Below, piece after piece: positions 6,610 through 11,780 of a stretch of 11,780 bases of DNA (positions are counted from its first letter, which is position 1; the number at the start of each line of letters is the position of its first letter). The translations under genes were made by a program, and so were the position numbers. This DNA is from Anaerolineae bacterium (GTDB lineage Bacteria > Chloroflexota > Anaerolineae > Promineifilales > Promineifilaceae): NCBI GenBank assembly GCA_028277515.1, contig JANQGC010000162.1, forward strand, positions 1 through 11,780. Reading direction: 5' to 3'. The notes under the pieces were generated by a model. The model was not told the origin of the DNA, did no database searches, and saw nothing but the letters and a program-made list of their open reading frames with translations.

Positions 6610-7706
6610 AATATGTCGATGAATACCGCGATGCCGGCCTGGTGCGCAAGACGGCCGCGGAAATCAGGCGCACCGTCACCCAACCCTGGACGATCATGGA
6701 GATCTGCGGCGGGCAGACGCATGCGATCATGCATTTCGGCATCGACCAGCTTCTGCCCCCGGAAATCGAACTCGTGCATGGTCCCGGCTGTCCCGTTTGC
6801 GTCACCCCCCTGGAACAGATTGACAAGGCGCTGGCCATCGCCGAACGGCCGGATGTGATTTTTACCTCCTATGGTGATATGTTGCGCGTGCCCGGATCAG
6901 GGCGCGATCTATTTTCCGTGCGCGCGGCCGGTGGGGATGTGCGCGTCGTTTATTCCCCATTAGATGCGGTCAAAATCGCCAGGGAAAACCCTGATAAAGA
7001 GGTCGTCTTTTTCGCCATTGGCTTCGAGACGACGGCCCCGGCCAACGCCATGAGTGTGGTTCAGGCTAAAGCACAGGGGGTGACTAACTTCACTATTCTG
7101 GTTTCCCATGTGCTGGTTCCCCCGGCGATGCAGGCCATTCTCAGTTCACCGGACAACCGTGTGCAGAGCTTTTTAGCCGCCGGGCATGTCTGCGCGGTGA
7201 TGGGTTATTGGGAGTATCCGCCTCTGGCTGAACAGTACCAGGTGCCTATTGTGGTCACCGGTTTTGAACCGCTGGACATCATGCAGGGCATCTTGAAGAC
7301 GGTGCAGCAGTTGGAGGAGGGGCGTGCGGAAGTGGAGAATGCCTATGGCCGTGCCGTGACCTTTGAGGGTAACCAGCCGGCGCAGGCGGTGGTCAACCGG
7401 GTGTTCGAGGTGTGCGACCGTAAATGGCGTGGCATCGGCTCGATTCCCCAAAGCGGCTGGCGTTTAAGACCGGAATTTGCCGATTTTGATGCGGAAAAGC
7501 GCTTTGCCGTTGGCCAGATCCATCCTGAAGAATCCCCGCTTTGTATATCCGGTTTGATCCTGCAAGGGCTTAAAAAGCCGGATCAATGTTCTGCATTTGG
7601 CCGGGAATGCACACCGGAACATCCTTTGGGGGCGACGATGGTCTCCAGCGAAGGAGCCTGCGCAGCTTATTATCGCTATAAGCGGGATAAAGTGACAGTC
7701 ACTTAA
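6606..7706 (+). CDS. hypD: Hydrogenase maturation iron-sulfur protein HypD
   Basis: A 366-residue protein, the usual HypD length. It is the scaffold on which iron, cyanide and carbon monoxide are assembled, with HypC as partner and HypE as cyanide donor. The redox and iron-binding cysteines are present: C34 in [11 protein letters not shown] and C62/C65 in [10 protein letters not shown]. The four cysteines of the [4Fe-4S] cluster are at C313, C328, C335 and C352, the last in [12 protein letters not shown]. The ATG overlaps the hypC stop. The C-terminus ends KVTVT and then stops; these codons and the TAA are formed by the palindromic repeat at 7690-7704, so the natural end of the protein may have been replaced or extended by a few residues. 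All functional residues lie upstream of the repeat. Confidence 0.96.
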   Translation: MKYVDEYRDAGLVRKTAAEIRRTVTQPWTIMEICGGQTHAIMHFGIDQLLPPEIELVHGPGCPVCVTPLEQIDKALAIAERPDVIFTSYGDMLRVPGSGRDLFSVRAAGGDVRVVYSPLDAVKIARENPDKEVVFFAIGFETTAPANAMSVVQAKAQGVTNFTILVSHVLVPPAMQAILSSPDNRVQSFLAAGHVCAVMGYWEYPPLAEQYQVPIVVTGFEPLDIMQGILKTVQQLEEGRAEVENAYGRAVTFEGNQPAQAVVNRVFEVCDRKWRGIGSIPQSGWRLRPEFADFDAEKRFAVGQIHPEESPLCISGLILQGLKKPDQCSAFGRECTPEHPLGATMVSSEGACAAYYRYKRDKVTVT

Positions 7707-7752
7707 TCGTTAAACCTTTGAGGCATTGCTAAAATCAAAGCGACGGTCACTT
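7690..7752. repeat. Pair of AAGTGAC-N-GTCACTT palindromes between hypD and the methyltransferase
   Basis: A perfect 15-base palindrome AAGTGACAGTCACTT lies at 7690-7704 and a copy with one arm mismatch, AAGCGACGGTCACTT, at 7738-7752; the centres are 48 bases apart. The first copy overlaps the last five codons of hypD. The same word recurs at 9975-10007 and 10183-10210. Ending 8 bases before the methyltransferase start, the second copy leaves that gene without a visible ribosome-binding site. Confidence 0.75.
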
Positions 7753-7760
7753 ATTAACTT

Positions 7761-8321
7761 ATGCGCGATCATTTTGGCTTCCTGGCTCCCTATTACGACC
7801 GCATATTTAGCCCACCCGATCCGGCCAGACTGGTGCAATTGCTCGATCTTCCGGCCAGGGGCCGGTTGCTGGATGCCGGCGGCGGCACGGGCCGCGTTTC
7901 GGCGCAGTTACGGCCTTTAGTCGATGAGCTAGTCGTCAGCGATCTGTCGCCGCAGATGCTGACCCAGGCTACAGAAAAGAATTTGTGCTGTGGGGCGGCG
8001 GTCGTGCAGACCCTGCCTTTCCCTGCTGAGACCTTCGAGCGCGTGCTGGTGGTCGATGCCCTGCACCATTTTGGCGACCAGCGCGGGGCTGTTGCCGAGT
8101 TGGTGCGTGTATTGAAATCCGGCGGCCGTCTGGTGATCGAGGAGCCGGACTTGAACCGCCTGCCGGTTAAGATCCTGGCTTTGATTGAGAAGCTGGCGAT
8201 GATGGAAAGCCGTTTTTATAGGCCGGCAGAAATAGCGGCGATGGTTGCCGCACACGGGCCGGCTGTGCGTTTAGTGATGGACGGCCGTTTTGCGGCCTGG
8301 GTAGTGGCCGATAAACAGTAA
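7761..8321 (+). CDS. Class I SAM-dependent methyltransferase inside the hyp cluster
   Basis: A 186-residue protein with a Rossmann-type methyltransferase fold (Methyl_11/UbiE-like). The N-terminal HFGFLAPYYDRIF helix, motif I LLDAGGGTGRVS (36-47), acidic D61 of motif II in VSDLSPQML, the VVDALHHFGD stretch near residue 105 and the LKSGGRLVIEEP strand are all typical of the family. It is shorter than most such enzymes (200-260 residues), ending soon after the last core strand. The start at ATG 7761 is set by the conserved N-terminal helix; there is no evident ribosome-binding site, since a palindromic repeat lies directly upstream. It sits between hypD and hypE, 16 bases before hypE. Methyltransferases are not known components of hydrogenase maturation; the substrate is unknown, and it may be an unrelated passenger. 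Confidence 0.88.
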   Translation: MRDHFGFLAPYYDRIFSPPDPARLVQLLDLPARGRLLDAGGGTGRVSAQLRPLVDELVVSDLSPQMLTQATEKNLCCGAAVVQTLPFPAETFERVLVVDALHHFGDQRGAVAELVRVLKSGGRLVIEEPDLNRLPVKILALIEKLAMMESRFYRPAEIAAMVAAHGPAVRLVMDGRFAAWVVADKQ

Positions 8322-8337
8322 AAGGTTATGGTGAGCG

Positions 8338-9402
8338 ATGAGTGAAGGAGAAATCATATATATTGAAAGCGCCCTGTGCCCCGTACCCATTCGCGACCGC
8401 GGGCATGTGATATTGGGTCATGGCAGCGGGGGCAAGCTGTCGCAAGATTTGATCGGCGGCCTTTTCCTACCGCCATTCGACAATCCGGCGCTGCGGGCGG
8501 GCAATGATGCCGGGGTGGTCGATCCCGGTCCGGGGCGGCTGGCGGTGAGCACGGATTCACACGTGGTCTGGCCCCTCTTCTTCCCCGGAGGCGATATCGG
8601 CCGTCTGGCTGTCTGCGGCACAGTCAATGATGTGGCCATGATGGGTGCACGGCCGCTGTATCTAACCGCCGGCTTCATTCTTGAAGAAGGGCTGGAAATC
8701 GGCTTGCTGGAGAAAGTGGTGGAGTCGATGCAGGCCTCGGCGGCCGAAGCGGGTGTGCAAATCATTGCCGGAGACACCAAGGTCGTGGAGCGAGGAAAAG
8801 CGGACGGGCTATATATCAACAGTTCCGGTGTGGGCATTTTGCTGCCAAGTTTGAATATTGGCGGGGCGATGGCTCAACCGGGCGATGTGCTGATTCTCTC
8901 CGGACCTATCGGCGATCATGGCATCGCTGTGCTGGCCGCACGCAACGAATTAGGGCTTGAGACGGAAATCTTGAGCGATGTGGCTCCCTTGAACCACCTG
9001 GTAGCGGCGATGCTGGAGGCTTCGGACGCTATTCATGTCCTACGCGATCCCACGCGCGGCGGCGTGGGCAGCACATTGAATGAGATCGCCCGCCAATCCG
9101 GGGTAAGCATTACACTCCAGGAACAACATTTACCCATCCGGCCCGCGGTACAGGCGGCTTGTGAAATGTTGGGCTTTGACCCATTGTACATTGCCAATGA
9201 AGGGCGGCTGCTGGCCGTCGTCGGCCGAGAAGACGCGGAAAAAGTGTTAGAGGCCATGCGTGGGGTGCGCTATGGTGAGGAAGCAACGATTATTGGCGAG
9301 GTAGGAGAACGGCCGCAGGGACGAGTGCTCTTGAAGACCGCCTTCGGCAGCACGCGCATTGTCGATCTGCTGCTGGGGGAGATGCTGCCGCGAATTTGTT
9401 AG
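8338..9402 (+). CDS. hypE: Hydrogenase maturation protein HypE (thiocarboxamide/cyanide synthesis)
   Basis: A 354-residue PurM/AIR-synthase-fold protein, full length. HypE receives a carbamoyl group from HypF on its C-terminal cysteine and dehydrates it with ATP to a thiocyanate, the source of the cyanide ligands. The mature tail PRIC (351-354), with C354 as last residue, is intact. Family motifs in order are LGHGSGGKLSQDLI (26-39), GTVNDVAMMGARP near residue 95, AGDTKVVERG near 144, GPIGDHGIAVL near 189 and RDPTRGGVGSTLNEIA near 237. The ATG at 8338 has GGTGAG close upstream (2-base spacing) and AAAGG further away. It closes the plus-strand hyp cluster. Its required partner HypF is not in the window. 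Confidence 0.97.
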   Translation: MSEGEIIYIESALCPVPIRDRGHVILGHGSGGKLSQDLIGGLFLPPFDNPALRAGNDAGVVDPGPGRLAVSTDSHVVWPLFFPGGDIGRLAVCGTVNDVAMMGARPLYLTAGFILEEGLEIGLLEKVVESMQASAAEAGVQIIAGDTKVVERGKADGLYINSSGVGILLPSLNIGGAMAQPGDVLILSGPIGDHGIAVLAARNELGLETEILSDVAPLNHLVAAMLEASDAIHVLRDPTRGGVGSTLNEIARQSGVSITLQEQHLPIRPAVQAACEMLGFDPLYIANEGRLLAVVGREDAEKVLEAMRGVRYGEEATIIGEVGERPQGRVLLKTAFGSTRIVDLLLGEMLPRIC

Positions 9403-9406
9403 ATCT

Positions 9407-9464
9407 GTAACGCAATCTGCCCAAATTGTGGCTCAATAAATCGTAATTAGGCGGATTGGGTTAC
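9407..9464. terminator. Long-loop inverted repeat between convergent hypE and aroQ (15-bp arms)
   Basis: GTAACGCAATCTGCC (9407-9421) pairs with GGCGGATTGGGTTAC (9450-9464) with one mismatch and one G-U, around a 28-base loop. It begins 5 bases after the hypE stop and ends before the aroQ stop at 9490. Its place between convergent genes suggests a bidirectional terminator or 3'-end stability hairpin. There is no T-run, and the loop is longer than in standard intrinsic terminators, so the function is an inference. Confidence 0.4.
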
Positions 9465-9489
9465 GTGTGGAAGACGGCCGTGCGGTTGT

Positions 9490-9954
9490 TCATGAATTCT
9501 GCTCTCCAGGATTGAGCTGTTGATCTCTCAGATAATCAACCAGCCCCTCAAACCCCAAAAGATAACTGCGCCAGCCAAAGCCGATGACAATCCCTTTGGC
9601 CAGGGGAGAGATGTGTGAATGGTGCCGAAAGGATTCGCGTGCATAAACGTTGGAGATATGCACCTCAACGGTGGGAATGCCCACAGCGGTGATGGCGTCC
9701 GGAATGGCCAGGCTGGTATGGGTATAGGCCGCGGCATTAATCAACAGCCCATCGCCCCAACGACCCGCTTCTTGAACGGCGTCGACGATCTCGCCCTCGC
9801 TGTTGGACTGAAAGATCCTTAATTCCACATTTTCCTCGGCGGCCGCGTTGGCCAGACGCTGGTTGATTTCGGCCAAACTTTGATTGCCATATACCCCAGG
9901 TTCGCGTGTGCCTAAAAGATTCAGATTGGGTCCGTGAATGACGACGATTCTCAT
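9490..9954 (-). CDS. aroQ: Type II 3-dehydroquinate dehydratase
   Basis: A 154-residue enzyme that converts 3-dehydroquinate to 3-dehydroshikimate (third step of the shikimate pathway, or quinate breakdown). Type II enzymes form cytosolic dodecamers. Active-site residues are all present: R17 in LLGTREPG, Y22 in VYG, N73 in LLINAAAYTHTS, H99 in VEVHISN and R110. The N-terminal GPNLNLLG is the family signature. The frame is open for 17 further codons to a GTG at 10005, but those are encoded by palindromic repeat DNA and would add MTVTLKVTVT-like residues absent from the family. ATG 9954 has AAAGGA about 9 bases upstream and is the real start. It stands alone and convergent to hypE, with no other shikimate gene nearby. 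Confidence 0.96.
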   Translation of the reverse strand: MRIVVIHGPNLNLLGTREPGVYGNQSLAEINQRLANAAAEENVELRIFQSNSEGEIVDAVQEAGRWGDGLLINAAAYTHTSLAIPDAITAVGIPTVEVHISNVYARESFRHHSHISPLAKGIVIGFGWRSYLLGFEGLVDYLRDQQLNPGEQNS

Positions 9955-9974
9955 GGTGGGTAGTCCTTTAAATA

Positions 9975-10007
9975 ATGTGACAGTCACTTTCAAAGTGACT
10001 GTCACTT
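9975..10007. repeat. Nested palindrome: two GTGAC-N-GTCAC copies forming a perfect 29-bp palindrome
   Basis: ATGTGACAGTCACTT (9975-9989) and AAGTGACTGTCACTT (9993-10007) are two copies of the dispersed repeat with centres 18 bases apart. Bases 9977-9990 are the exact reverse complement of 9992-10005 about C9991, giving 14-bp perfect arms with one central base. Each arm is itself a palindrome, so the DNA can fold as one long stem or as two small ones. It lies in the aroQ 5' leader, just upstream of its ribosome-binding site. Confidence 0.8.
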
Positions 10008-10057
10008 GAATACATTAAATATGGCATATTCGTCCGGCAATTGCAAAAATAAGACCA

Positions 10058-10124
10058 GGTAAGTAACCGTGAAATCCATTTCACGCCTCTCCGGCGGGGA
10101 TATGAATCCTCGGTTACATTTACC
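10058..10124 (+). ncRNA. Candidate structured RNA element, unclassified
   Basis: The 67-base stretch folds by eye into a closed multi-helix structure. The closing stem pairs GGTAA (10058-10062) with TTACC (10120-10124), then GTAACCG (10063-10069) with CGGTTAC (10111-10117), with a 2-base bulge. Inside are hairpin TGAAA/TTTCA (10070-10074, 10079-10083) with a TCCA loop, extendable by CG pairs that compete with the closing stem, and a short hairpin TCTCC/GGGGA (10088-10092, 10096-10100). I do not recognise a riboswitch consensus or a tRNA T-arm. Strand is undecided; plus is given because ctaA lies downstream. Being DNA-level dyads of an old mobile element is the main alternative. Confidence 0.35.
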
Positions 10125-10182
10125 CATTAGCCATTAGACCAGCAGCTTAGGTATAATACCGGCCTGATACTTGTATATTAAG

Positions 10183-10210
10183 GTGACAGTCACTTCAAAA
10201 GTGACCGTTG
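10183..10210. repeat. Degenerate second GTGAC-N-GTCAC pair upstream of ctaA
   Basis: GTGACAGTCACTT (10183-10195) is an intact core copy; AAGTGACCGTTG (from 10199) is a decayed partner. Their centres (10188 and 10206) are 18 bases apart, the same period as in the pair at 9975-10007, which argues that both derive from one two-palindrome unit rather than from independent single sites. Confidence 0.65.
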
Positions 10211-10214
10211 CATT

Positions 10215-10275
10215 AGGTTTGTCAATTTTTTCTGTGGGACAACTAGAGAAACAAGAAAATAAAATTGACAAACCT
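10215..10275. repeat. Perfect 15-bp inverted repeat just upstream of ctaA
   Basis: AGGTTTGTCAATTTT (10215-10229) and AAAATTGACAAACCT (10261-10275) are exact reverse complements separated by 31 bases. Each arm contains TTGACA reading outwards, the consensus -35 hexamer. The right-hand one (10265-10270) has only a poor TTTAAA 17 bases downstream, with initiation then within a few bases of the ctaA ATG. The repeat may be an operator, a leader hairpin, or the ends of a small element. Confidence 0.6.
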
Positions 10276-10306
10276 TTCGAATATTAATTTAAAGGGTTTG
10301 TTTTCA

Positions 10307-11392
10307 ATGTCGGAAAAAGAAAATCGGATGGTGACCAACTGGTTGTGGGTGGTTTGCGCTTTGATCATCCTGATGGTGGTGGTTGGTGGGTTTACACGCC
10401 TGACCCGCTCCGGGTTATCTATCGTGGAGTGGAATCCCATCTCCGGGGTCATCCCACCCATCGGTGAGGCACAGTGGCAGGAAGAGTTCGCCAAGTACAA
10501 ATTGACGCCCGAAGGATCGCAGGTCAATAAAGATATGACCCTTGAGGGTTATAAGCGAATATTCTATGTAGAATATATTCACCGCCTGATCGCCCGCTTT
10601 GCCGGGCTGGTCGTGGTTTTGCCCCTCCTTTATTTTATTTGGAAGAAGGTTATTCCCTGGCGTAAGTCGGGTGTTTATTTGTTTATCGCTTTTCTCTTCG
10701 GTTTCCAGGGTTATATGGGCTGGTATATGGTCAGCAGCGGCTTGCAGGATGTGCCCGCGGTCAGCCATTTCCGGCTGACGATTCATCTGCTCCTGGCCCT
10801 GTCTCTGCTGGCGTTAACGCTCTGGATGGCCTTCAATCATCATTATCGCTTCCCCAGGCGCATTTCCGGCGTAAGGAAGACGGGTCCTTATTGGTTATCT
10901 ATTGTGTTGATTGGCGTCCTGGTATTGCAAATCTCTTATGGCGGGCTGGTGGCCGGTCTGAAGGCGGGACATGCGTCCAATACATGGCCTTTGATGTTTG
11001 GTTATCTCATTCCTCCCGGTTTGTTTTCCGTGGTCGAACCCTGGTGGCGCAATTTGCTGGAAGTGGCGGCGACGGTTCATTTTTTGCACCGTTGGTTTGC
11101 ATTCGTCGTATTGATCGCCGCTCTGGTGTTGGCTTACTTCACACGCAAGCGGGGGTTTTCGGCCGAGATGCATAAAAGTGTACTCTGGCTGATCGGGTTG
11201 ACCGTCCTGCAGATTGCCCTGGGTGTTTTCACGGTGTGGCTTAATGTTAATATCGTCATCGCCTTGCTGCACCAGGCAATGGCCTTGAGCCTGTTCATCC
11301 TGGCCTTTTTCATTAATTACCGTATCGTGCATGAGCCACTGCCATATCCTGGCACTCTGGAACCGCGCCTGGAGTTCTCCGCCGGGGATTAA
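10307..11392 (+). CDS. ctaA: Heme A synthase, COX15/CtaA family
   Basis: A 361-residue polytopic membrane protein that oxidises the C8 methyl of heme O to the formyl of heme A, the cofactor of aa3-type cytochrome c oxidases. The first helix carries the COX15 signature VVVGGFTRLTRSGLSIVEW (24-41), and KRIFYVEYIHRL supplies the conserved Glu and heme-ligand H92. Three further conserved His regions follow: SHFRLTIH, VHFLHRW and LLHQ. About eight hydrophobic helices are apparent, with two related halves as in the family. The start is ATG 10307, with AAAGGG 10 bases upstream; a TTG at 10265 in frame lies in an inverted repeat and is unlikely. This is the longer COX15-like type also found in mitochondria and alphaproteobacteria rather than the short Bacillus type. 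No oxidase or heme O synthase gene lies in the window. Confidence 0.95.
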   Translation: MSEKENRMVTNWLWVVCALIILMVVVGGFTRLTRSGLSIVEWNPISGVIPPIGEAQWQEEFAKYKLTPEGSQVNKDMTLEGYKRIFYVEYIHRLIARFAGLVVVLPLLYFIWKKVIPWRKSGVYLFIAFLFGFQGYMGWYMVSSGLQDVPAVSHFRLTIHLLLALSLLALTLWMAFNHHYRFPRRISGVRKTGPYWLSIVLIGVLVLQISYGGLVAGLKAGHASNTWPLMFGYLIPPGLFSVVEPWWRNLLEVAATVHFLHRWFAFVVLIAALVLAYFTRKRGFSAEMHKSVLWLIGLTVLQIALGVFTVWLNVNIVIALLHQAMALSLFILAFFINYRIVHEPLPYPGTLEPRLEFSAGD

Positions 11393-11402
11393 GAGAGGGG
11401 TT

Positions 11403-11494
11403 GCACAGAGGGCGGGGAGAAGGGGCACGGAGATGCACGGAAGTTTATTTAATGACTCCGTGAAGCTCTGTGCTATTCTCGGTGGAACTCTGTG
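11403..11494. repeat. GCACAGAG/CTCTGTGC repeat cluster between convergent ctaA and phytoene/squalene synthase
   Basis: GCACAGAG (11403-11410) pairs with CTCTGTGC (11466-11473), and inside it CACGGAG (11426-11432) pairs with CTCCGTG (11456-11462), making a two-step hairpin with an AT-rich loop; CTCTGTG recurs at 11488-11494. The CACRGAG word style matches degenerate intergenic repeats seen in many copies in some environmental bacterial genomes. It fills the gap between two gene ends, like the repeat at 2963-3030, so it may serve as a bidirectional terminator. Confidence 0.5.
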
Positions 11495-11500
11495 AAATAA

Positions 11501-11780
11501 TTACAGGGATGATTTTATGAAGCGGCTTTGCCACCATAGTTTGGGCAGGCGAGCCATTTTGCTCCATTTACCGACGTAGGCGCGGCGGCTGAATACATCG
11601 TAGTCATGTTTTTCGATATCATCAAGAATAGCCCGGTAAAGTCCGGCGGCAGCGCTGATGGCGAAACGGCCGTCCGGGTTCAATAACGCGATTCCCGGCC
11701 ATGATTCGGCATAAAGTAGACGATTGCGATCAATTTGAAAGCGCATGAAATCACGCCATTTTTCCGTCACACGGCCGTCG
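11501..11780 (-). CDS. Phytoene/squalene synthase family, C-terminal part only
   Basis: The frame is open from the window edge at 11780 to the TAA at 11501, about 92 codons, so only the C-terminal quarter of the gene is seen. [20 protein letters not shown] followed by [20 protein letters not shown] and [20 protein letters not shown] matches the end of the trans-isoprenyl diphosphate synthase family acting head-to-head (phytoene synthase CrtB, squalene synthase HpnC/HpnD). The [10 protein letters not shown]...YDVFSRRA pattern favours the phytoene synthase branch, but the catalytic DxxxD motifs lie outside the window, so carotenoid versus hopanoid use cannot be settled. The GTG at 11770 is internal, not the start. 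It is convergent with ctaA. Confidence 0.85.
   Translation of the reverse strand, partial: DGRVTEKWRDFMRFQIDRNRLLYAESWPGIALLNPDGRFAISAAAGLYRAILDDIEKHDYDVFSRRAYVGKWSKMARLPKLWWQSRFIKSSL

Larger units (their letters stand above)
9955..10306. other. 352-base gene-free divergent region between aroQ and ctaA
   Basis: No credible coding sequence lies here. From left to right it holds the aroQ ribosome-binding site, a nested palindrome (9977-10007), an 8-base palindrome GCAATTGC (10037-10044), a foldable segment (10058-10124), two tandem copies of CCATTAG (10124-10137), an 11-base palindrome GGTATAATACC containing a -10-like TATAAT (10150-10160), a second palindrome pair (10183-10210) and a 15-bp inverted repeat just before ctaA (10215-10275). 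The outer palindrome pairs have the same 18-base period, so the part between them could be one mobile or duplicated unit of about 235 bases. Confidence 0.6.

Noticed and set aside
7690..7752. CRISPR array made of the GTGAC-N-GTCAC repeats
   Set aside because: Copies are few, unequally spaced and self-palindromic with no regular unique spacers, and no cas gene is present.
8418..8837. 139-codon open frame opposite hypE, and similar frames opposite hypB (5567-6025) and azlC (4045-4488, same strand in another frame)
   Set aside because: They lie entirely within strongly supported genes and read as low-complexity Ser/Pro/Arg-rich shadows.
9955..10005. N-terminal extension of AroQ up to GTG 10005
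   Set aside because: The extra 17 codons are repeat DNA, have no family counterpart, and a good ribosome-binding site precedes ATG 9954.
5090..10059. 12-base direct repeat AATAAGACCAGG at 5090-5101 and 10048-10059
   Set aside because: A few 12-base matches are expected by chance in a window of this size and the flanks share nothing.
10058..10125. tRNA-like gene: GGTAAGT can pair with ATTTACC as a 7-bp acceptor-like stem
   Set aside because: No T-arm with GGTTCGA-type loop, no D-arm and no 3' CCA; the inner GTAACCG/CGGTTAC pairing is incompatible with a cloverleaf.
10895..11428. 177-codon open frame on the minus strand opposite ctaA
   Set aside because: Antisense to a clearly conserved membrane protein; its translation shows no recognisable domain.

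Overview
The window looks like chromosomal DNA from an aerobic or facultative bacterium of moderate GC content that handles hydrogen. It encodes a nearly complete [NiFe]-hydrogenase maturation set (hypA, hypB, hypC, hypD, hypE), a heme A synthase of the COX15/CtaA type (implying an aa3/caa3-type terminal oxidase), a type II 3-dehydroquinate dehydratase and the end of a phytoene/squalene synthase. The gaps between genes are rich in dyad repeats. Gene content plus this style of intergenic repeat makes me lean towards Chloroflexota (Anaerolineae-like). That is an impression from the sequence, not a demonstrated assignment.

Layout. 1-1235 (minus, cut by the window edge): Tat-exported FAD amine oxidase / L-amino-acid-oxidase-like protein, divergent from a Tat-type sulfatase/alkaline-phosphatase-superfamily protein (1409-2929, plus). 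3040-4451 (minus): azlC-azlD, a branched-chain amino acid exporter, followed by a small cupin, probably one operon. 4604-4930 (minus): small UPF0175-like HTH protein with an extended -10 promoter. 5102-9402 (plus): hypA, hypB, hypC, hypD, a class I SAM methyltransferase, hypE. 9490-9954 (minus): aroQ. 10307-11392 (plus): ctaA/COX15. 11501-11780 (minus, partial): phytoene/squalene synthase C-terminus.

How the genes fit together. HypC and HypD assemble the Fe(CN)2CO unit, HypE (ending in the PRIC tail) makes the cyanide ligand, and HypA and HypB insert nickel. HypF, which feeds carbamoyl groups to HypE, and the hydrogenase itself are not in the window. A methyltransferase sits between hypD and hypE, flanked by short palindromic repeats. 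Next to ctaA, the cluster is compatible with hydrogen oxidation coupled to aerobic respiration (inference).

The least explained content lies between genes. A dispersed palindrome, AAGTGAC-N-GTCACTT, occurs as pairs at three places (7690-7752, 9975-10007, 10183-10210). One copy forms the last codons and stop of hypD, and one pair is a perfect 29-bp palindrome whose halves are themselves palindromes. Several long-loop inverted repeats with 14-15-bp arms flank hypB, hypE and ctaA. A foldable 67-nt stretch lies at 10058-10124 in the 352-nt gap between aroQ and ctaA, and three copies of CATACAAT lie between the UPF0175-like gene and hypA. I see no clear evidence of a wholly new multi-gene system. 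The repeats, the candidate RNA and the embedded methyltransferase are the points most worth checking.
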